Source: an uncultured Flavobacteriaceae bacterium
GTDB taxonomy: Bacteria > Bacteroidota > Bacteroidia > Flavobacteriales > Flavobacteriaceae
Assembly: GCA_947500575.1 (NCBI GenBank)
Contig: CANMSI010000004.1
Coordinates: 248,001-312,000 of the forward strand
Length of the DNA stretch: 64,000 nucleotides
Direction of reading: 5' to 3'
Below are positions 15,522-27,212 of this stretch, one piece after another (within the stretch, counting starts at the first letter, position 1; each line of letters starts with the position of its first letter). Made by a program: the position numbers and the translations under genes. The notes under the pieces were generated by a model. It was not told the origin of the DNA. It was given only the letters and a program-made list of their open reading frames with translations, and searched no databases.

Positions 15522-16979
15522 ATGACCAAAAAAGTCATTGTAATTGGTTCTGGTTTTTCATCCCTATCGGCATCTTGTTATCTAGCAAAACAAGGGTTTG
15601 AAGTTACGATCTATGAAAAAAATAGCACGCTTGGAGGACGAGCTAGACAGTTAAAAAAAGATGGTTTTACTTTCGACATAGGCCCTAGTTGGTACTGGAT
15701 GCCAGATATTTTTGAAAACTTTTTTGGCGATTTTGGAAAAAAAACCTCAGACTACTATCAATTAGATAAGTTAAATCCGGCATATAAAATTTTCTTTAAG
15801 GACGATGTTATTACCATTGGAGATCATATGGATCAAATCTGCGAAGAATTTGAACGACTTGAACCAGGAAGTGCCCTTCACCTTCGTAATTTCATTGCTA
15901 AAGCACAAGAAAATTATAAAATTGCCATTGAAAAAATTGTCTTACGTCCCGGTATATCTCCTTTTGAACTCGTAACAAAAGATACTGCGCTTAGAGTAGA
16001 TCAGTTCTTCAAAACCATTAGCCAACAAGTACGAAAGAAATTCAAAAATCCAAAGCTTATCGCTACATTAGAATTTCCTGTGCTTTTTTTAGGAGCTAAA
16101 CCTAGTAAAACTCCTTCTTTCTACAGTTTTATGAATTTTGCCGATTTTGGTTTGGGTACATGGCATCCGCAAGGAGGCATGTATGAAATTATAAAAGCAA
16201 TGGAAGCTTTGGCATTAGAACTTGGTGTTGTCATCCATACTGAAAGTCCGGTTGAAAAAATAATAGTTGAGCGAGGAAAAGCGGTTGGAATTATAACTAA
16301 GGGAGCGCAGCGAACAGCAGATGTGGTCCTCAGCGGGGCAGATTACCATCACTCAGAAAGCTTGTTGAATTCAGAGTACAGGCAATACTCAGAAGCCTAT
16401 TGGGGAAAAAAGATATTTGCTCCTTCTTCCCTCCTATTTTATGTAGGTTTCGATAAAAAATTAAACAATATAGAGCATCATAATCTATTTTTCGACACCG
16501 ATTTTGAACAACACGCTGAGGAAATTTATGATCGTCCTCAATGGCCTAAAGACCCACTATTTTATGTTAATTTCCCATCAGTTACAGATCCTAGTATGGC
16601 TCCAACGGGCTGTGAAACAGGGTTTTTCTTAGTCCCTATAGCTACCAATTTAGAGGACACCCCTGAGTTAAGAACACAATACTTTGATCTCATTATAAAA
16701 AGATTCCAAGAACGAACTGGACAGGATGTTAAAAATAATATTATCTTTAAAGAGTCCTTCTGTGTTAACGATTTTAAAGAACAGTATAATTCGTATAAAG
16801 GAAATGCTTATGGGATGGCAAATACGCTACTTCAAACCGCCTTTCTAAGACCAAAATTAAAAAGTAAAAAAGTAAAAAATCTGTTCTTTACTGGCCAATT
16901 GACAGTTCCTGGCCCTGGTGTTCCTCCATCATTGATCTCTGGAAAATTGGTGTCGGAATTAATAACTAAAAGTAATTAA
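15522..16979 (+). CDS. crtI: Phytoene desaturase
   Basis: A 485-residue FAD-dependent desaturase that converts colourless phytoene to lycopene in membranes. The N-terminal dinucleotide fold (VIVIGSGFSSLSASCYLAKQ) and the acidic motif YEKNSTLGGRARQ are clear, and the C-terminal GQLTVPGPGVPPSLISGK is the typical bacterial CrtI signature. It is followed by crtB after ten bases. It is the first of two CrtI-like proteins here; its pairing with crtB makes it the phytoene-using one. Confidence 0.93.
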   Translation: MTKKVIVIGSGFSSLSASCYLAKQGFEVTIYEKNSTLGGRARQLKKDGFTFDIGPSWYWMPDIFENFFGDFGKKTSDYYQLDKLNPAYKIFFKDDVITIGDHMDQICEEFERLEPGSALHLRNFIAKAQENYKIAIEKIVLRPGISPFELVTKDTALRVDQFFKTISQQVRKKFKNPKLIATLEFPVLFLGAKPSKTPSFYSFMNFADFGLGTWHPQGGMYEIIKAMEALALELGVVIHTESPVEKIIVERGKAVGIITKGAQRTADVVLSGADYHHSESLLNSEYRQYSEAYWGKKIFAPSSLLFYVGFDKKLNNIEHHNLFFDTDFEQHAEEIYDRPQWPKDPLFYVNFPSVTDPSMAPTGCETGFFLVPIATNLEDTPELRTQYFDLIIKRFQERTGQDVKNNIIFKESFCVNDFKEQYNSYKGNAYGMANTLLQTAFLRPKLKSKKVKNLFFTGQLTVPGPGVPPSLISGKLVSELITKSN

Positions 16980-16989
16980 TCATTTAAGG

Positions 16990-17829
16990 ATGAAATCTAT
17001 TTTCGATACTGTATCATACAATTGCAGCAAGTTAGTGACGGAAACTTACAGTACCTCATTTTCTTTAGCAACTAAAATGCTGTCTTCATCTATCAGAGCA
17101 GATATCTACAATATTTATGGATTTGTACGTTTTGCCGATGAAATAGTGGACACTTTCCATGATTATGAGAAAACAGCGCTATTCAACAAATTTGAAAGTG
17201 ATTTGGAGGATGCTTTACAACAAAAAATTAGTTTAAATCCGATTTTAAATTCATTTCAACATACTTACCACAAGTATCAAATACCACATCACCTCGTAGC
17301 TTCATTTATGAAAAGTATGCGTATGGATTTGGTAAAAAACGTATATCGATCGGACGAAGAGTACAAAGAATATATCTATGGATCCGCAGATGTAGTAGGA
17401 CTTATGTGTTTAAAGGTTTTTGTAAAAGGAGATGAATCCAAATATGAGGAATTAAAAGAATCGGCCATGGCATTAGGCTCTGCTTTTCAAAAAGTGAATT
17501 TTCTTAGAGATTTGAAAGCCGATTTTGAAGATTTAAACCGAACCTATTTTCCGAACACCAATTTAACGGAGTTGGATGAGGATTCCAAGACTAAAATTGT
17601 CAACGAAATTAAGGCCGATTTTGAATTGGGTTATTCCGGAATAGAGAACCTTCCCAATGAAGCCAAATTTGGGGTCTATACCGCCTATAAATATTACTAT
17701 AAATTATTACAAAAACTTCAAAATACTCCACCATTGGAAATCAAAAATGCACGAATTAGAGTGCCTAATTATCAAAAGTTTGGCCTTTTAGCCAAGTCGT
17801 ATGTAAACTATAAACTACAGCTAGTATAG
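16990..17829 (+). CDS. crtB: Phytoene synthase
   Basis: A 279-residue all-helical prenyl synthase that condenses two geranylgeranyl diphosphates to phytoene. The two Mg-binding Asp-rich motifs are seen: FADEIVD (about residues 48-54) and FLRDLKADFED (about 175-185). Length fits bacterial CrtB. The stop is two bases before the crtZ start, so the genes are tightly coupled. Confidence 0.94.
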   Translation: MKSIFDTVSYNCSKLVTETYSTSFSLATKMLSSSIRADIYNIYGFVRFADEIVDTFHDYEKTALFNKFESDLEDALQQKISLNPILNSFQHTYHKYQIPHHLVASFMKSMRMDLVKNVYRSDEEYKEYIYGSADVVGLMCLKVFVKGDESKYEELKESAMALGSAFQKVNFLRDLKADFEDLNRTYFPNTNLTELDEDSKTKIVNEIKADFELGYSGIENLPNEAKFGVYTAYKYYYKLLQKLQNTPPLEIKNARIRVPNYQKFGLLAKSYVNYKLQLV

Positions 17830-17831
17830 GT

Positions 17832-19755
<1,924 letters not shown>

Positions 19756-19756
<1 letters not shown>

Positions 19757-20400
19757 TGCAAATACCTATAAAACAAAACAGAGTGCGTCTTGGGATTGGT
19801 TTAGTATGGCTATTTCATATTACTGCAATCATAGGGATTTCTATGGGAGAACTGCACTGGTTTATTGAAAAAACTCCTTTCAATATTCTATTATGTGCAC
19901 TTCTATTTCTCTGGATTTTTCCAATAAATAACCTAAAAAAAGGAATCTTATTTCTACTATTTTTTCTTGGCGGAATGGTAGCGGAAGCCTTAGGAGTTAA
20001 CTATAGCATCTTGTTTGGAAGCTATTCTTATGGAGCTAATTTTGGTCCGAAAATAGCCGGAGTTCCTTATCTGATAGGTGTAAATTGGGCAATCTTAACT
20101 TTTATTACTGCCAGCACCACTTCCTACTTAGTTAAAAATAAAGGATTCAAAATGGTGCTCGCTGCATCCCTCATGGTTTTGTTGGATTTTTTTATGGAGG
20201 GGAACGCTCCAATTTTTGATTTTTGGGAATTTGATGGAGGTATTGCACCTCTGTTTAATTATATAACATGGTTTGTAATTGCACTTCTTTTTCAAATTAT
20301 ACTACATACTGCAAAAATTACTGGAAACAAAGAATTTTCAGCACACCTCTATTTTTCTCAATTGGCTTTCTTTGCTTATTTTCTACTATTTCCTATTTAA
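19756..20400 (+). CDS. cruF: CruF-like carotenoid 1',2'-hydratase
   Basis: From the ATG overlapping the crtD stop (19756) the product is 214 residues. It is an integral membrane protein with about seven hydrophobic helices and the conserved GVNYSILFGSYSYG and GVPYLIGVNWAI stretches of the DUF422 carotenoid-biosynthesis family to which CruF belongs. CruF adds water across the 1',2' bond of gamma-carotene. The longer start at 19702 was rejected because its first 18 codons lie inside crtD and lack a membrane pattern. Its last four bases overlap the convergent crtA-like gene. Confidence 0.78.
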
Positions 20401-21104
20401 AAATCTAAAGGCGGAAGAGGATTAGTACCTTCCCATATACCCACAGAACGATACGGCTGAAATCTGGAAAAGAGTTCCTCTCGATACCAATCCAATTTTT
20501 TCGTTTTTTTAATGGCTGTTTGATGTTCTTTACTTTTATAAGCAAACTGCATCAACGATTCCTGATCTTTCCATACACTAAACGTCGCCATTTGCACTAT
20601 GGGTGCCTCTCCAATTCCTTTTGTATAGATTAAACCCTTATTTCCTGCTAAAGACCGTTGTGAAATTGGAACATAACGCCAAAACCTCCATAACAATTTT
20701 GGTCGAATACTTGCTCTTGTAATCACTGCTATGTAAGAGTTATTATTATCTGTTTTGGTGCTTTTATGAAATGGGTTGGCTCCATTCCATGCCCCTTTGG
20801 AAGAAGTATTCTTCAGATATATAATCCACTGTTCTGTGCTGTGTTTTTGATATCTTTTCATAAGGGACGCAGCCTCAAAAAAATTCTCTGCTGCTTCCTC
20901 ACTATCCCATACCTGCAAGAGCGCATATACAGACCAATCTGGGGCAGGATTAAAATTACGCCTACCACTTCCCAATAATTTATAGAAAGTGAGTCCGTTT
21001 TGTTTTACCAAATAACGATGAGCAAACTGCATCATCCCAAATGCCCATAGCTTATTCTTAAAACCCTTATATCTAAGAAAAGTAAGAGTTGTTATCTGTT
21101 CCAT
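20397..21104 (-). CDS. crtA: CrtA-like carotenoid hydroxylase
   Basis: A 235-residue protein resembling spheroidene monooxygenase CrtA (LTFLRYKGFKNKLWAFGMMQ at the start; RASIRPKLLWRFWRYVP and GIGEAPIVQMATFSVW in the middle). A CrtA relative in a myxol-making flavobacterium has been described as a carotenoid 2-hydroxylase, and that is the likeliest role here. The gene is convergent to the crt operon (four-base overlap) and close to the TlpA pair on its own strand, so it is probably under separate control. Confidence 0.78.
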   Translation of the reverse strand: MEQITTLTFLRYKGFKNKLWAFGMMQFAHRYLVKQNGLTFYKLLGSGRRNFNPAPDWSVYALLQVWDSEEAAENFFEAASLMKRYQKHSTEQWIIYLKNTSSKGAWNGANPFHKSTKTDNNNSYIAVITRASIRPKLLWRFWRYVPISQRSLAGNKGLIYTKGIGEAPIVQMATFSVWKDQESLMQFAYKSKEHQTAIKKTKKLDWYREELFSRFQPYRSVGIWEGTNPLPPLDF

Positions 21105-21108
21105 AGCT

Positions 21109-21669
21109 TTAGTTTGCTAATAACTCGTCTAAGAGCTCAAAGACTTCTTCAGAATCCCAATCGGCGGCACCGGTCTCCTTCAGAACAATTTTACCCGCAC
21201 GGTCAATAATATAGGTGGTTGGAATTGTGGGGTGTTCCAGCTCAATAGGGGCTGTTGTTTGATTAAAATATACCGGTAAATTATAACGCTTCTTTTCCAA
21301 GAAAGCCTTCACTTTTTCCAACTCGTCACTTGCTACAAAAGCAAATACTACCTTATCACCATAGGCATCGTACAAACGCTGTAAATCTGGCATTTCCGCA
21401 ACACAAGGAGGACACCAAGTGGCCCAAAAGTTCACTACAACTACTTTTCCTTTAGTATCTTCAAATTGCCAAAGATCATTTTTTAAATCTCTCAATTGCC
21501 ATGTATAAGAAGAAAGCACTTCTTGCTTTTCTATGTCCAACTTTGAAGGGCTAAAAGAAATCCATTTACTTACTTGAACACGCACATGAAATCCAAGGGG
21601 TGTAAAAAGAAAAAGTGCAAGTAGCACTAAAAGAATCCCATTGGTAATTTGCTCCTTCTTAAGTTTCAT
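21109..21669 (-). CDS. TlpA-like thiol-disulfide oxidoreductase, intact active site
   Basis: A 186-residue membrane-anchored thioredoxin-fold protein. Residues about 10-27 form an N-terminal signal anchor (GILLVLLALFLFTPLGF), and the soluble domain faces the periplasm with a complete WCPPC motif in ATWCPPCVAEM. It should reduce or isomerise disulfides outside the inner membrane. The gene begins on the last base of its upstream paralogue, so the two are co-translated and may act as a pair. Confidence 0.9.
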   Translation of the reverse strand: MKLKKEQITNGILLVLLALFLFTPLGFHVRVQVSKWISFSPSKLDIEKQEVLSSYTWQLRDLKNDLWQFEDTKGKVVVVNFWATWCPPCVAEMPDLQRLYDAYGDKVVFAFVASDELEKVKAFLEKKRYNLPVYFNQTTAPIELEHPTIPTTYIIDRAGKIVLKETGAADWDSEEVFELLDELLAN

Positions 21670-22232
21670 TATTTTTCTAAAAGTCGATCTAACAGATTAT
21701 AAATCTTCTGGTTGTCCCAATCTGCTATTCCTTTTTCTTTATAAATAATAATATTACCCTCTTTATCTATTAAATAAGAAGAAGGTACTTCTTCAGAATT
21801 GATAGGCATTTTTTCACCAATGATCAAATAAGTAACAGGAAAAGTAAACCCATGCTTTTCCATAAACGCCTCTACTGGGGGGCGTTCTTCATTCGTAATA
21901 ATATAGAAATCCAATTTACCTTGATAAACATCATATAAGTTTTGGATACTCTGTAATTCTGCAATACAAGGAAGCTTCCAAGAAGCCCATAGATTAATAA
22001 AAACGACATTACCCTTGGATTTTTCAAAATTAAAAAAATTCCACTCGGCATCTTTTAACTTCCAATCATAATCTGTAATTAATTCTCTATTTCCTTCTTC
22101 GGTTACGTTGGCACTAAAAGAAAAAATCTTATTCAATACTAATTTCCCATAATAATTCATGGGAGGAAAGAAAAAAGAAAGCACAAAGGCCATCAATAAA
22201 ATATTTAGAACCGTTTTCTTCTTAATTTTCAT
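21669..22232 (-). CDS. TlpA-like protein with a degenerate active site
   Basis: A 187-residue paralogue of the next gene, with an N-terminal membrane anchor (TVLNILLMAFVLSFFF) and a thioredoxin-like domain. Where the active site should be WCxxC the sequence reads WASWKLPCIAE: the first cysteine is replaced by lysine, leaving a single Cys. The underlying codons (AAG CTT CCT TGT) were checked on the minus strand. Ordinary dithiol redox chemistry is therefore impossible; a chaperone, binding or one-cysteine role is more likely. Only the C-terminal Cys remains. Confidence 0.88.
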   Translation of the reverse strand: MKIKKKTVLNILLMAFVLSFFFPPMNYYGKLVLNKIFSFSANVTEEGNRELITDYDWKLKDAEWNFFNFEKSKGNVVFINLWASWKLPCIAELQSIQNLYDVYQGKLDFYIITNEERPPVEAFMEKHGFTFPVTYLIIGEKMPINSEEVPSSYLIDKEGNIIIYKEKGIADWDNQKIYNLLDRLLEK

Positions 22233-22260
22233 ATGCTTTCCGAGGGTTTCTTCAAAACTA

Positions 22261-22290
22261 AAAAACTCCCGAGGAATATCGAGAGTTTTT
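22261..22290 (-). terminator. Terminator after aconitase
   Basis: AAAAACTC...CGA / TCG...GAGTTTTT form an imperfect stem (one C-A mismatch) around GGAATA, with A/T runs on both flanks, just beyond the aconitase stop. Confidence 0.75.
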
Positions 22291-22311
22291 GTAGATTATT
22301 TGCGAGTTTCA

Positions 22312-24579
22312 TTAAACCGCATTTTCTTTCTTAATTACATTTAGCGCAGACCCTTCATGAAACCATTCTATTTGAGATTCGTTATAGGTATGATTCGCCA
22401 TAATGATGTCTTTACTACCATCTCCATGTACTACCTCTATGGTTAACGGTTTTCCAGGCGTAAAATCTTGGATATCGGTAAAGTTGAAAGTATCATCTTC
22501 CTGAATAAGGTCATAATCGCTCTCATTCACAAAAGTTAATCCCAGCATCCCTTGTTTCTTAAGGTTTGTTTCATGTATTCTAGCAAAAGATTTTACCAAA
22601 ACCGCGGCAACGCCTAATTGTCTCGGTTGCATTGCTGCATGTTCCCTAGAAGAACCTTCTCCGTAATTGTGATCTCCAACAACGATCGTTTTAATAGCGG
22701 CTGCTTTATAAGCTCGTTGCGTATCTGGCACACCACCATATTCACCCGTTAACTGATTTTTTACAAAATTAGTTTTCTTGTTATAAGCATTTACGGCACC
22801 AATGAGCGTATTGTTGGCAATATTATCTAAATGTCCACGGAAACGTAACCAAGGTCCTGCCATTGAAATATGATCCGTAGTACACTTTCCAAATGCTTTG
22901 ATGAGTAGTTTCATACCTTGCAACTGATCTGGTGTCATAGGTACAAATGGTTCAAGCAGTTGCAAGCGTTCTGAATCTGGATTCACCTTAATTACAACAC
23001 CACTACCATCTTCCATTGGCTCCAAGTATCCAGCATCTTCTACTTCAAAACCTTTCGGAGGTAATTCTATTCCTTGAGGCATATCGAGTTTTACCTCTTC
23101 TCCATTTTCATTGATCAAAGTATCATTCATTGGATCAAAATCCAATCTCCCCGAAATTGCTATTGCGGCCACCATTTCTGGTGATCCAACAAAGGCATGT
23201 GTATTTGGGTTTCCATCTGCTCTCTTAGAGAAATTACGGTTAAAAGAATGTACAATGGTATTCTTCTCTTCTCCTTTTAAGTCGCTTCTATCCCATTGTC
23301 CAATACAAGGCCCGCAGGCATTGGTAAATATCGTAGCTCCTAGATTTTCAAAAATCTGCAAGAGTCCATCTCTTTCTGCAGTATATCGTATTTGCTCTGA
23401 TCCTGGATTGATTCCAAAATCTGACTTTGGTTTTATATTTTTTTCTACCGCTTGTTGCGCAATAGAAGCTGCACGGGTTAAATCTTCATAAGAAGAATTG
23501 GTACAAGATCCAATAAGACCCCAGTCTACTTTTATTGGCCAATCATTCTCTTTTGCTTTTACACCTAACTCTCCAATTGGAGTAGCCAAATCTGGCGTAA
23601 ACGGACCATTTAAATGTGGTCTTAATTCATCTAAATTAATCTCAATAACCTGATCAAAATACTGTTCAGGATTGGCATATACTTCGGGGTCTGCGGTAAG
23701 ATGTTCTTTAATCGTATTCGCAGCATCGGCTACATCACTTCTGTCTGTGGCTCTTAAATAACGCTCCATAGAATCGTCATAACCAAAGGTAGACGTAGTA
23801 GCTCCTATTTCCGCACCCATATTACAAATGGTTCCTTTTCCTGTACAGGAAAGGTTCAAGGCTCCTTCTCCAAAATACTCCACGATGGCACCAGTACCTC
23901 CTTTAACAGTAAGAATACCTGCTACCTTTAAAATTACGTCTTTGGCAGCGGTCCAACCAGAAATATTTCCTGTTAGCTTCACACCAATTAACTTTGGGAA
24001 TTTAAGTTCCCAAGGCATCCCAGCCATTACATCCACAGCATCTGCACCTCCTACACCGATAGCAACCATTCCCAATCCACCTGCATTTACCGTATGTGAA
24101 TCTGTACCAATCATCATTCCTCCCGGGAAAGCATAATTTTCCAACACCACTTGATGTATAATCCCAGCACCTGGCTTCCAAAAACCGATTCCATATTTAT
24201 TGGAAACCGACTCTAAAAAATCAAATACTTCTGCACTAGTACTATTAGCTGATTGTAAATCTAACGCAGCACCACTCTTAGCTTGTATTAAGTGATCACA
24301 ATGTACCGTAGTTGGCACTGCCACCTTTGCTTTTCCTGCTTGCATAAACTGCAACAAAGCCATTTGCGCGGTTGCATCTTGACAGGCAATACGATCTGGC
24401 GCAAAATCTACGTAGTCCTTTCCCCGTCCAAAGGCTTTGGTCGGAGTTCCGTCCCATAAATGTGCGTATAAAATTTTCTCAGAAAGCGTTAGCGGTTTAC
24501 CCACGATTTCACGTGCTTTTTCTACCCGCTCAGCCATTTGGGCGTATGCCCTTTTGATCATATCAATATCGAATGCCAT
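22312..24579 (-). CDS. Aconitate hydratase
   Basis: A 755-residue iron-sulfur enzyme that interconverts citrate and isocitrate in the TCA cycle. Cluster cysteines are visible in [10 protein letters not shown] and the [12 protein letters not shown] motif; the swivel domain near the C-terminus contains [14 protein letters not shown]. The length and motif spacing match the mitochondrial-type aconitase rather than AcnA/IRP1 (about 890) or AcnB (about 860). It is a single gene with its own terminator. Confidence 0.95.
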   Translation of the reverse strand: MAFDIDMIKRAYAQMAERVEKAREIVGKPLTLSEKILYAHLWDGTPTKAFGRGKDYVDFAPDRIACQDATAQMALLQFMQAGKAKVAVPTTVHCDHLIQAKSGAALDLQSANSTSAEVFDFLESVSNKYGIGFWKPGAGIIHQVVLENYAFPGGMMIGTDSHTVNAGGLGMVAIGVGGADAVDVMAGMPWELKFPKLIGVKLTGNISGWTAAKDVILKVAGILTVKGGTGAIVEYFGEGALNLSCTGKGTICNMGAEIGATTSTFGYDDSMERYLRATDRSDVADAANTIKEHLTADPEVYANPEQYFDQVIEINLDELRPHLNGPFTPDLATPIGELGVKAKENDWPIKVDWGLIGSCTNSSYEDLTRAASIAQQAVEKNIKPKSDFGINPGSEQIRYTAERDGLLQIFENLGATIFTNACGPCIGQWDRSDLKGEEKNTIVHSFNRNFSKRADGNPNTHAFVGSPEMVAAIAISGRLDFDPMNDTLINENGEEVKLDMPQGIELPPKGFEVEDAGYLEPMEDGSGVVIKVNPDSERLQLLEPFVPMTPDQLQGMKLLIKAFGKCTTDHISMAGPWLRFRGHLDNIANNTLIGAVNAYNKKTNFVKNQLTGEYGGVPDTQRAYKAAAIKTIVVGDHNYGEGSSREHAAMQPRQLGVAAVLVKSFARIHETNLKKQGMLGLTFVNESDYDLIQEDDTFNFTDIQDFTPGKPLTIEVVHGDGSKDIIMANHTYNESQIEWFHEGSALNVIKKENAV

Positions 24580-24794
24580 TTAGTTTAGGTTTTAAATAAT
24601 ATCAGTTCTTCTCAAAATTACTAAAACGTGAGGTCAAATAAAACTTTTCGTTAATGATTCCTCCTTTTTTAGAGAATTGATAAAATTGAAGTAGTCTAAT
24701 TTATTATTTAGACCCCAAACATCCATTTTCGGGATTGTCTACGAAAAATATATCTTAAAAAAATATGGATTAGATCAAAAGCTACATCACTTCT

Positions 24795-25748
24795 TTACAA
24801 CAATTGTGTAATGATGTCCTCTTCGCTGATACCTTCGGCCTCCGCTTTATAATTTTTAATAATCCGATGCCGCAAAATACCCATCGCAACCGCTTGTACA
24901 TCTTCAATATCGGGGGAGAATTTACTGTGAATTGCAGCATGTGCTTTGGCCCCTAAAATAAGGTTTTGAGAGGCTCTTGGTCCTGCACCCCAATCTAAAT
25001 ACTGTTTTACATAAGCAGTAGCTTCTGGCAAATTTGGACGGGTACTGTTCACCAATTTTACTGCATATTCAACAACATTATCTGGCACGGGTATTCTCCG
25101 TATTAACTGTTGAACCTCCAATATTTGAGCTGCATTAAACAGGGCATTTACCTGTGTAACATCGTCCGAAGTAGTTCGTTTTACAACTTGCATTTCCTCC
25201 GCAACAGATGGGTATTTAAGTTCAATAGCGAACATAAATCTGTCTAATTGCGCTTCTGGTAAAGGATATGTTCCCTCTTGCTCTATTGGGTTTTGAGTTG
25301 CCAAAACAAAATAGGGTAAATCCAATTTATGCTGCTCCCCTGCAATAGTAACCGCTCGCTCTTGCATTGCCTCTAGCAGTGCTGCCTGCGTTTTTGGTGG
25401 CGTTCTGTTAATTTCATCCGCCAAAATAATATTAGAAAAAACCGGTCCCTTAATGAATTTAAAAGTGCGATTCTGATCTAAGATCTCACTTCCAAGAATA
25501 TCACTAGGCATTAAATCTGGTGTAAACTGAATACGTTTAAAGTCAAGCCCTAATGTTTGGGCTATGGTATTCACCATAAGTGTTTTTGCTAAACCTGGCA
25601 CTCCAATAAGCAAAGAATGTCCTCCTGTATAGATAGAAAGTAGTATTTGATCTACCACTTCGTTTTGCCCAATAATTACTTTAGCAATTTCTGCTTTTAA
25701 GGCTTGGTGTTTTTCTACTAAATTCTGAATCGCGTTAACGTCTGACAT
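24795..25748 (-). CDS. MoxR-type AAA+ ATPase
   Basis: A 317-residue ATPase of the MoxR family. Walker A is GVPGLAKT, Walker B and adjacent motif are LADEINRTPPKTQAALLEAMQE, and the C-terminal AAA lid follows. MoxR proteins act as chaperones in maturing complexes, often beside DUF58/von Willebrand factor genes. Here the neighbour is instead the SurA-like pair, whose downstream gene stops four bases before this start. An involvement in envelope protein quality control is an inference from this arrangement. Confidence 0.93.
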   Translation of the reverse strand: MSDVNAIQNLVEKHQALKAEIAKVIIGQNEVVDQILLSIYTGGHSLLIGVPGLAKTLMVNTIAQTLGLDFKRIQFTPDLMPSDILGSEILDQNRTFKFIKGPVFSNIILADEINRTPPKTQAALLEAMQERAVTIAGEQHKLDLPYFVLATQNPIEQEGTYPLPEAQLDRFMFAIELKYPSVAEEMQVVKRTTSDDVTQVNALFNAAQILEVQQLIRRIPVPDNVVEYAVKLVNSTRPNLPEATAYVKQYLDWGAGPRASQNLILGAKAHAAIHSKFSPDIEDVQAVAMGILRHRIIKNYKAEAEGISEEDIITQLL

Positions 25749-25751
25749 GCA

Positions 25752-27212
25752 TTATTCTTTTACCCATTTATTCGCAAAAGTACAAGTTCTGTCTTCTCCT
25801 TTCACACTTACATAGGTATCCTCAATATGTTCTGCCATCCAATCTTTTATGGCATTAAACTGTTTTTCTGTTAATGCTAATTCCTGAATCTTCAGGTAGT
25901 CTTTTGCAAAATCCGCTTTATGCTCATCAAAGCGATTGCTAATTTTAAGGATTTTAAACTTAGGAGCTCCTCCGCGAGGGTCCGATTCAAAAATGGGGCG
26001 AGAAATTTCATTGTCCTTCAAGTTCCTTACCTGATTGTACAAGGTAGGGTCCATTTTAGTAAGCTCAAAACGCGAATCAAAATTGATTGGGTTTCTCAAC
26101 ACTCCTCCATCAAATTTAGTTTCCTTTTGATCGGAAAAATTTCTAGCCGCTTCAGCAAAGGTGTATTTGCCATCTATAATCTGTTGACGTATACTATCTA
26201 ATTCTGCACTTGCCTGCTGCTTCGCTGATTCGGGAACTTCAGGAGAAATAAGGATGTGTCTTAAATCTAATTCCTGCCCTCGAATTTTTTCAATAAAAAT
26301 AATATGAAAGCCATAGATCGTTTCAAACGGCTCTGAAACTTCGCCTTCTTTTAAACTAAAAGCTACATCTTTAAATTCCTTTACAAAGCCCGTTTCTCTG
26401 GTAACACTATAAAAGCCACCATTAGATTTAGAACCTTCATCTTGCGTATATAGAATAGCCTTTATTTTAAAACTAGCACCATTATCTTCCACATCGGCTT
26501 TAATCTTACTGAGCTTATCTTTTACTTTCTGCTTCTCTTCATCTGAAATTTTTGGTGTTTTTACAATCTGAGAAATCTCTAACTCTGCTCCGAAAAGAGG
26601 AAGTTCGTCTTTGGGTATTTTATTAAAGAATTGCCGAACCTCTTCCGGGGTTACTTCTATCCCATCAACAATTTTCCGTTGCATCTTTTCAGAAAGCATC
26701 CGCAGTTTATTAATCTCAAAAAGCTCTTCCCTAAAACTAGGCAGGTCATCTTTCTTATAAAATTTCAATAATTTTTCCATGGAACCTACCTGCGCCACTA
26801 GACTTTGTACCTGTCTATCGATGGTAGCATTTACCTCATCATCAGAAATAAGAATACTGTCTTGCACGGCCTGATGCGCGTACAATCGATCTTCCATTAA
26901 TTTCCCTAATAAGGAGCATCGTGTTAAATCGGCAGTTGAAGCCCCTTGATTTTTAATATCAATCAGCGTCTTCTCAATATCAGAATCGAGAATTACATAG
27001 TCTCCTACAACCGCTGCAATACCGTCTAGCTTTATTCTTTGAAACGATTTTTCTACGGTATCCTTCACCACCATCATAGAAGTTTCTAATACCGTCTCTT
27101 TGGGTTCTACTTGGGTGTCTGGTAATTCACCAGTATCTTGATCTTGGGAAAAACCCAAACCAAAACAGAGTAAAAAACATAGCAAACTTCCAATTTTAAT
27201 CATCTTTTCCAT
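25752..27212 (-). CDS. SurA-like periplasmic peptidyl-prolyl isomerase with two parvulin domains
   Basis: Starting at 27212 the protein is 486 residues: signal peptide (MEKMIKIGSLLCFLLCFGLGFSQ), a SurA N-terminal chaperone region (DGIAAVVGDYVILDSDIEKT), then two parvulin-type domains (one near GSKSNGGFYSVTRE...EPFETIYGFHIIFIE, one with DLRHILISPE ... DQKETKFDGGVLR). It would escort unfolded outer-membrane proteins. An earlier start adds twelve basic residues before the signal and was not chosen. The gene overlaps the end of its upstream neighbour by 17 bases. Confidence 0.88.
   Translation of the reverse strand: MEKMIKIGSLLCFLLCFGLGFSQDQDTGELPDTQVEPKETVLETSMMVVKDTVEKSFQRIKLDGIAAVVGDYVILDSDIEKTLIDIKNQGASTADLTRCSLLGKLMEDRLYAHQAVQDSILISDDEVNATIDRQVQSLVAQVGSMEKLLKFYKKDDLPSFREELFEINKLRMLSEKMQRKIVDGIEVTPEEVRQFFNKIPKDELPLFGAELEISQIVKTPKISDEEKQKVKDKLSKIKADVEDNGASFKIKAILYTQDEGSKSNGGFYSVTRETGFVKEFKDVAFSLKEGEVSEPFETIYGFHIIFIEKIRGQELDLRHILISPEVPESAKQQASAELDSIRQQIIDGKYTFAEAARNFSDQKETKFDGGVLRNPINFDSRFELTKMDPTLYNQVRNLKDNEISRPIFESDPRGGAPKFKILKISNRFDEHKADFAKDYLKIQELALTEKQFNAIKDWMAEHIEDTYVSVKGEDRTCTFANKWVKE

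Noticed and set aside
23111-23491. Plus-strand open frames inside aconitase (also 23828-24136 and 24372-24557)
   Set aside because: Antisense shadows of the aconitase gene, low complexity and no recognisable domains.
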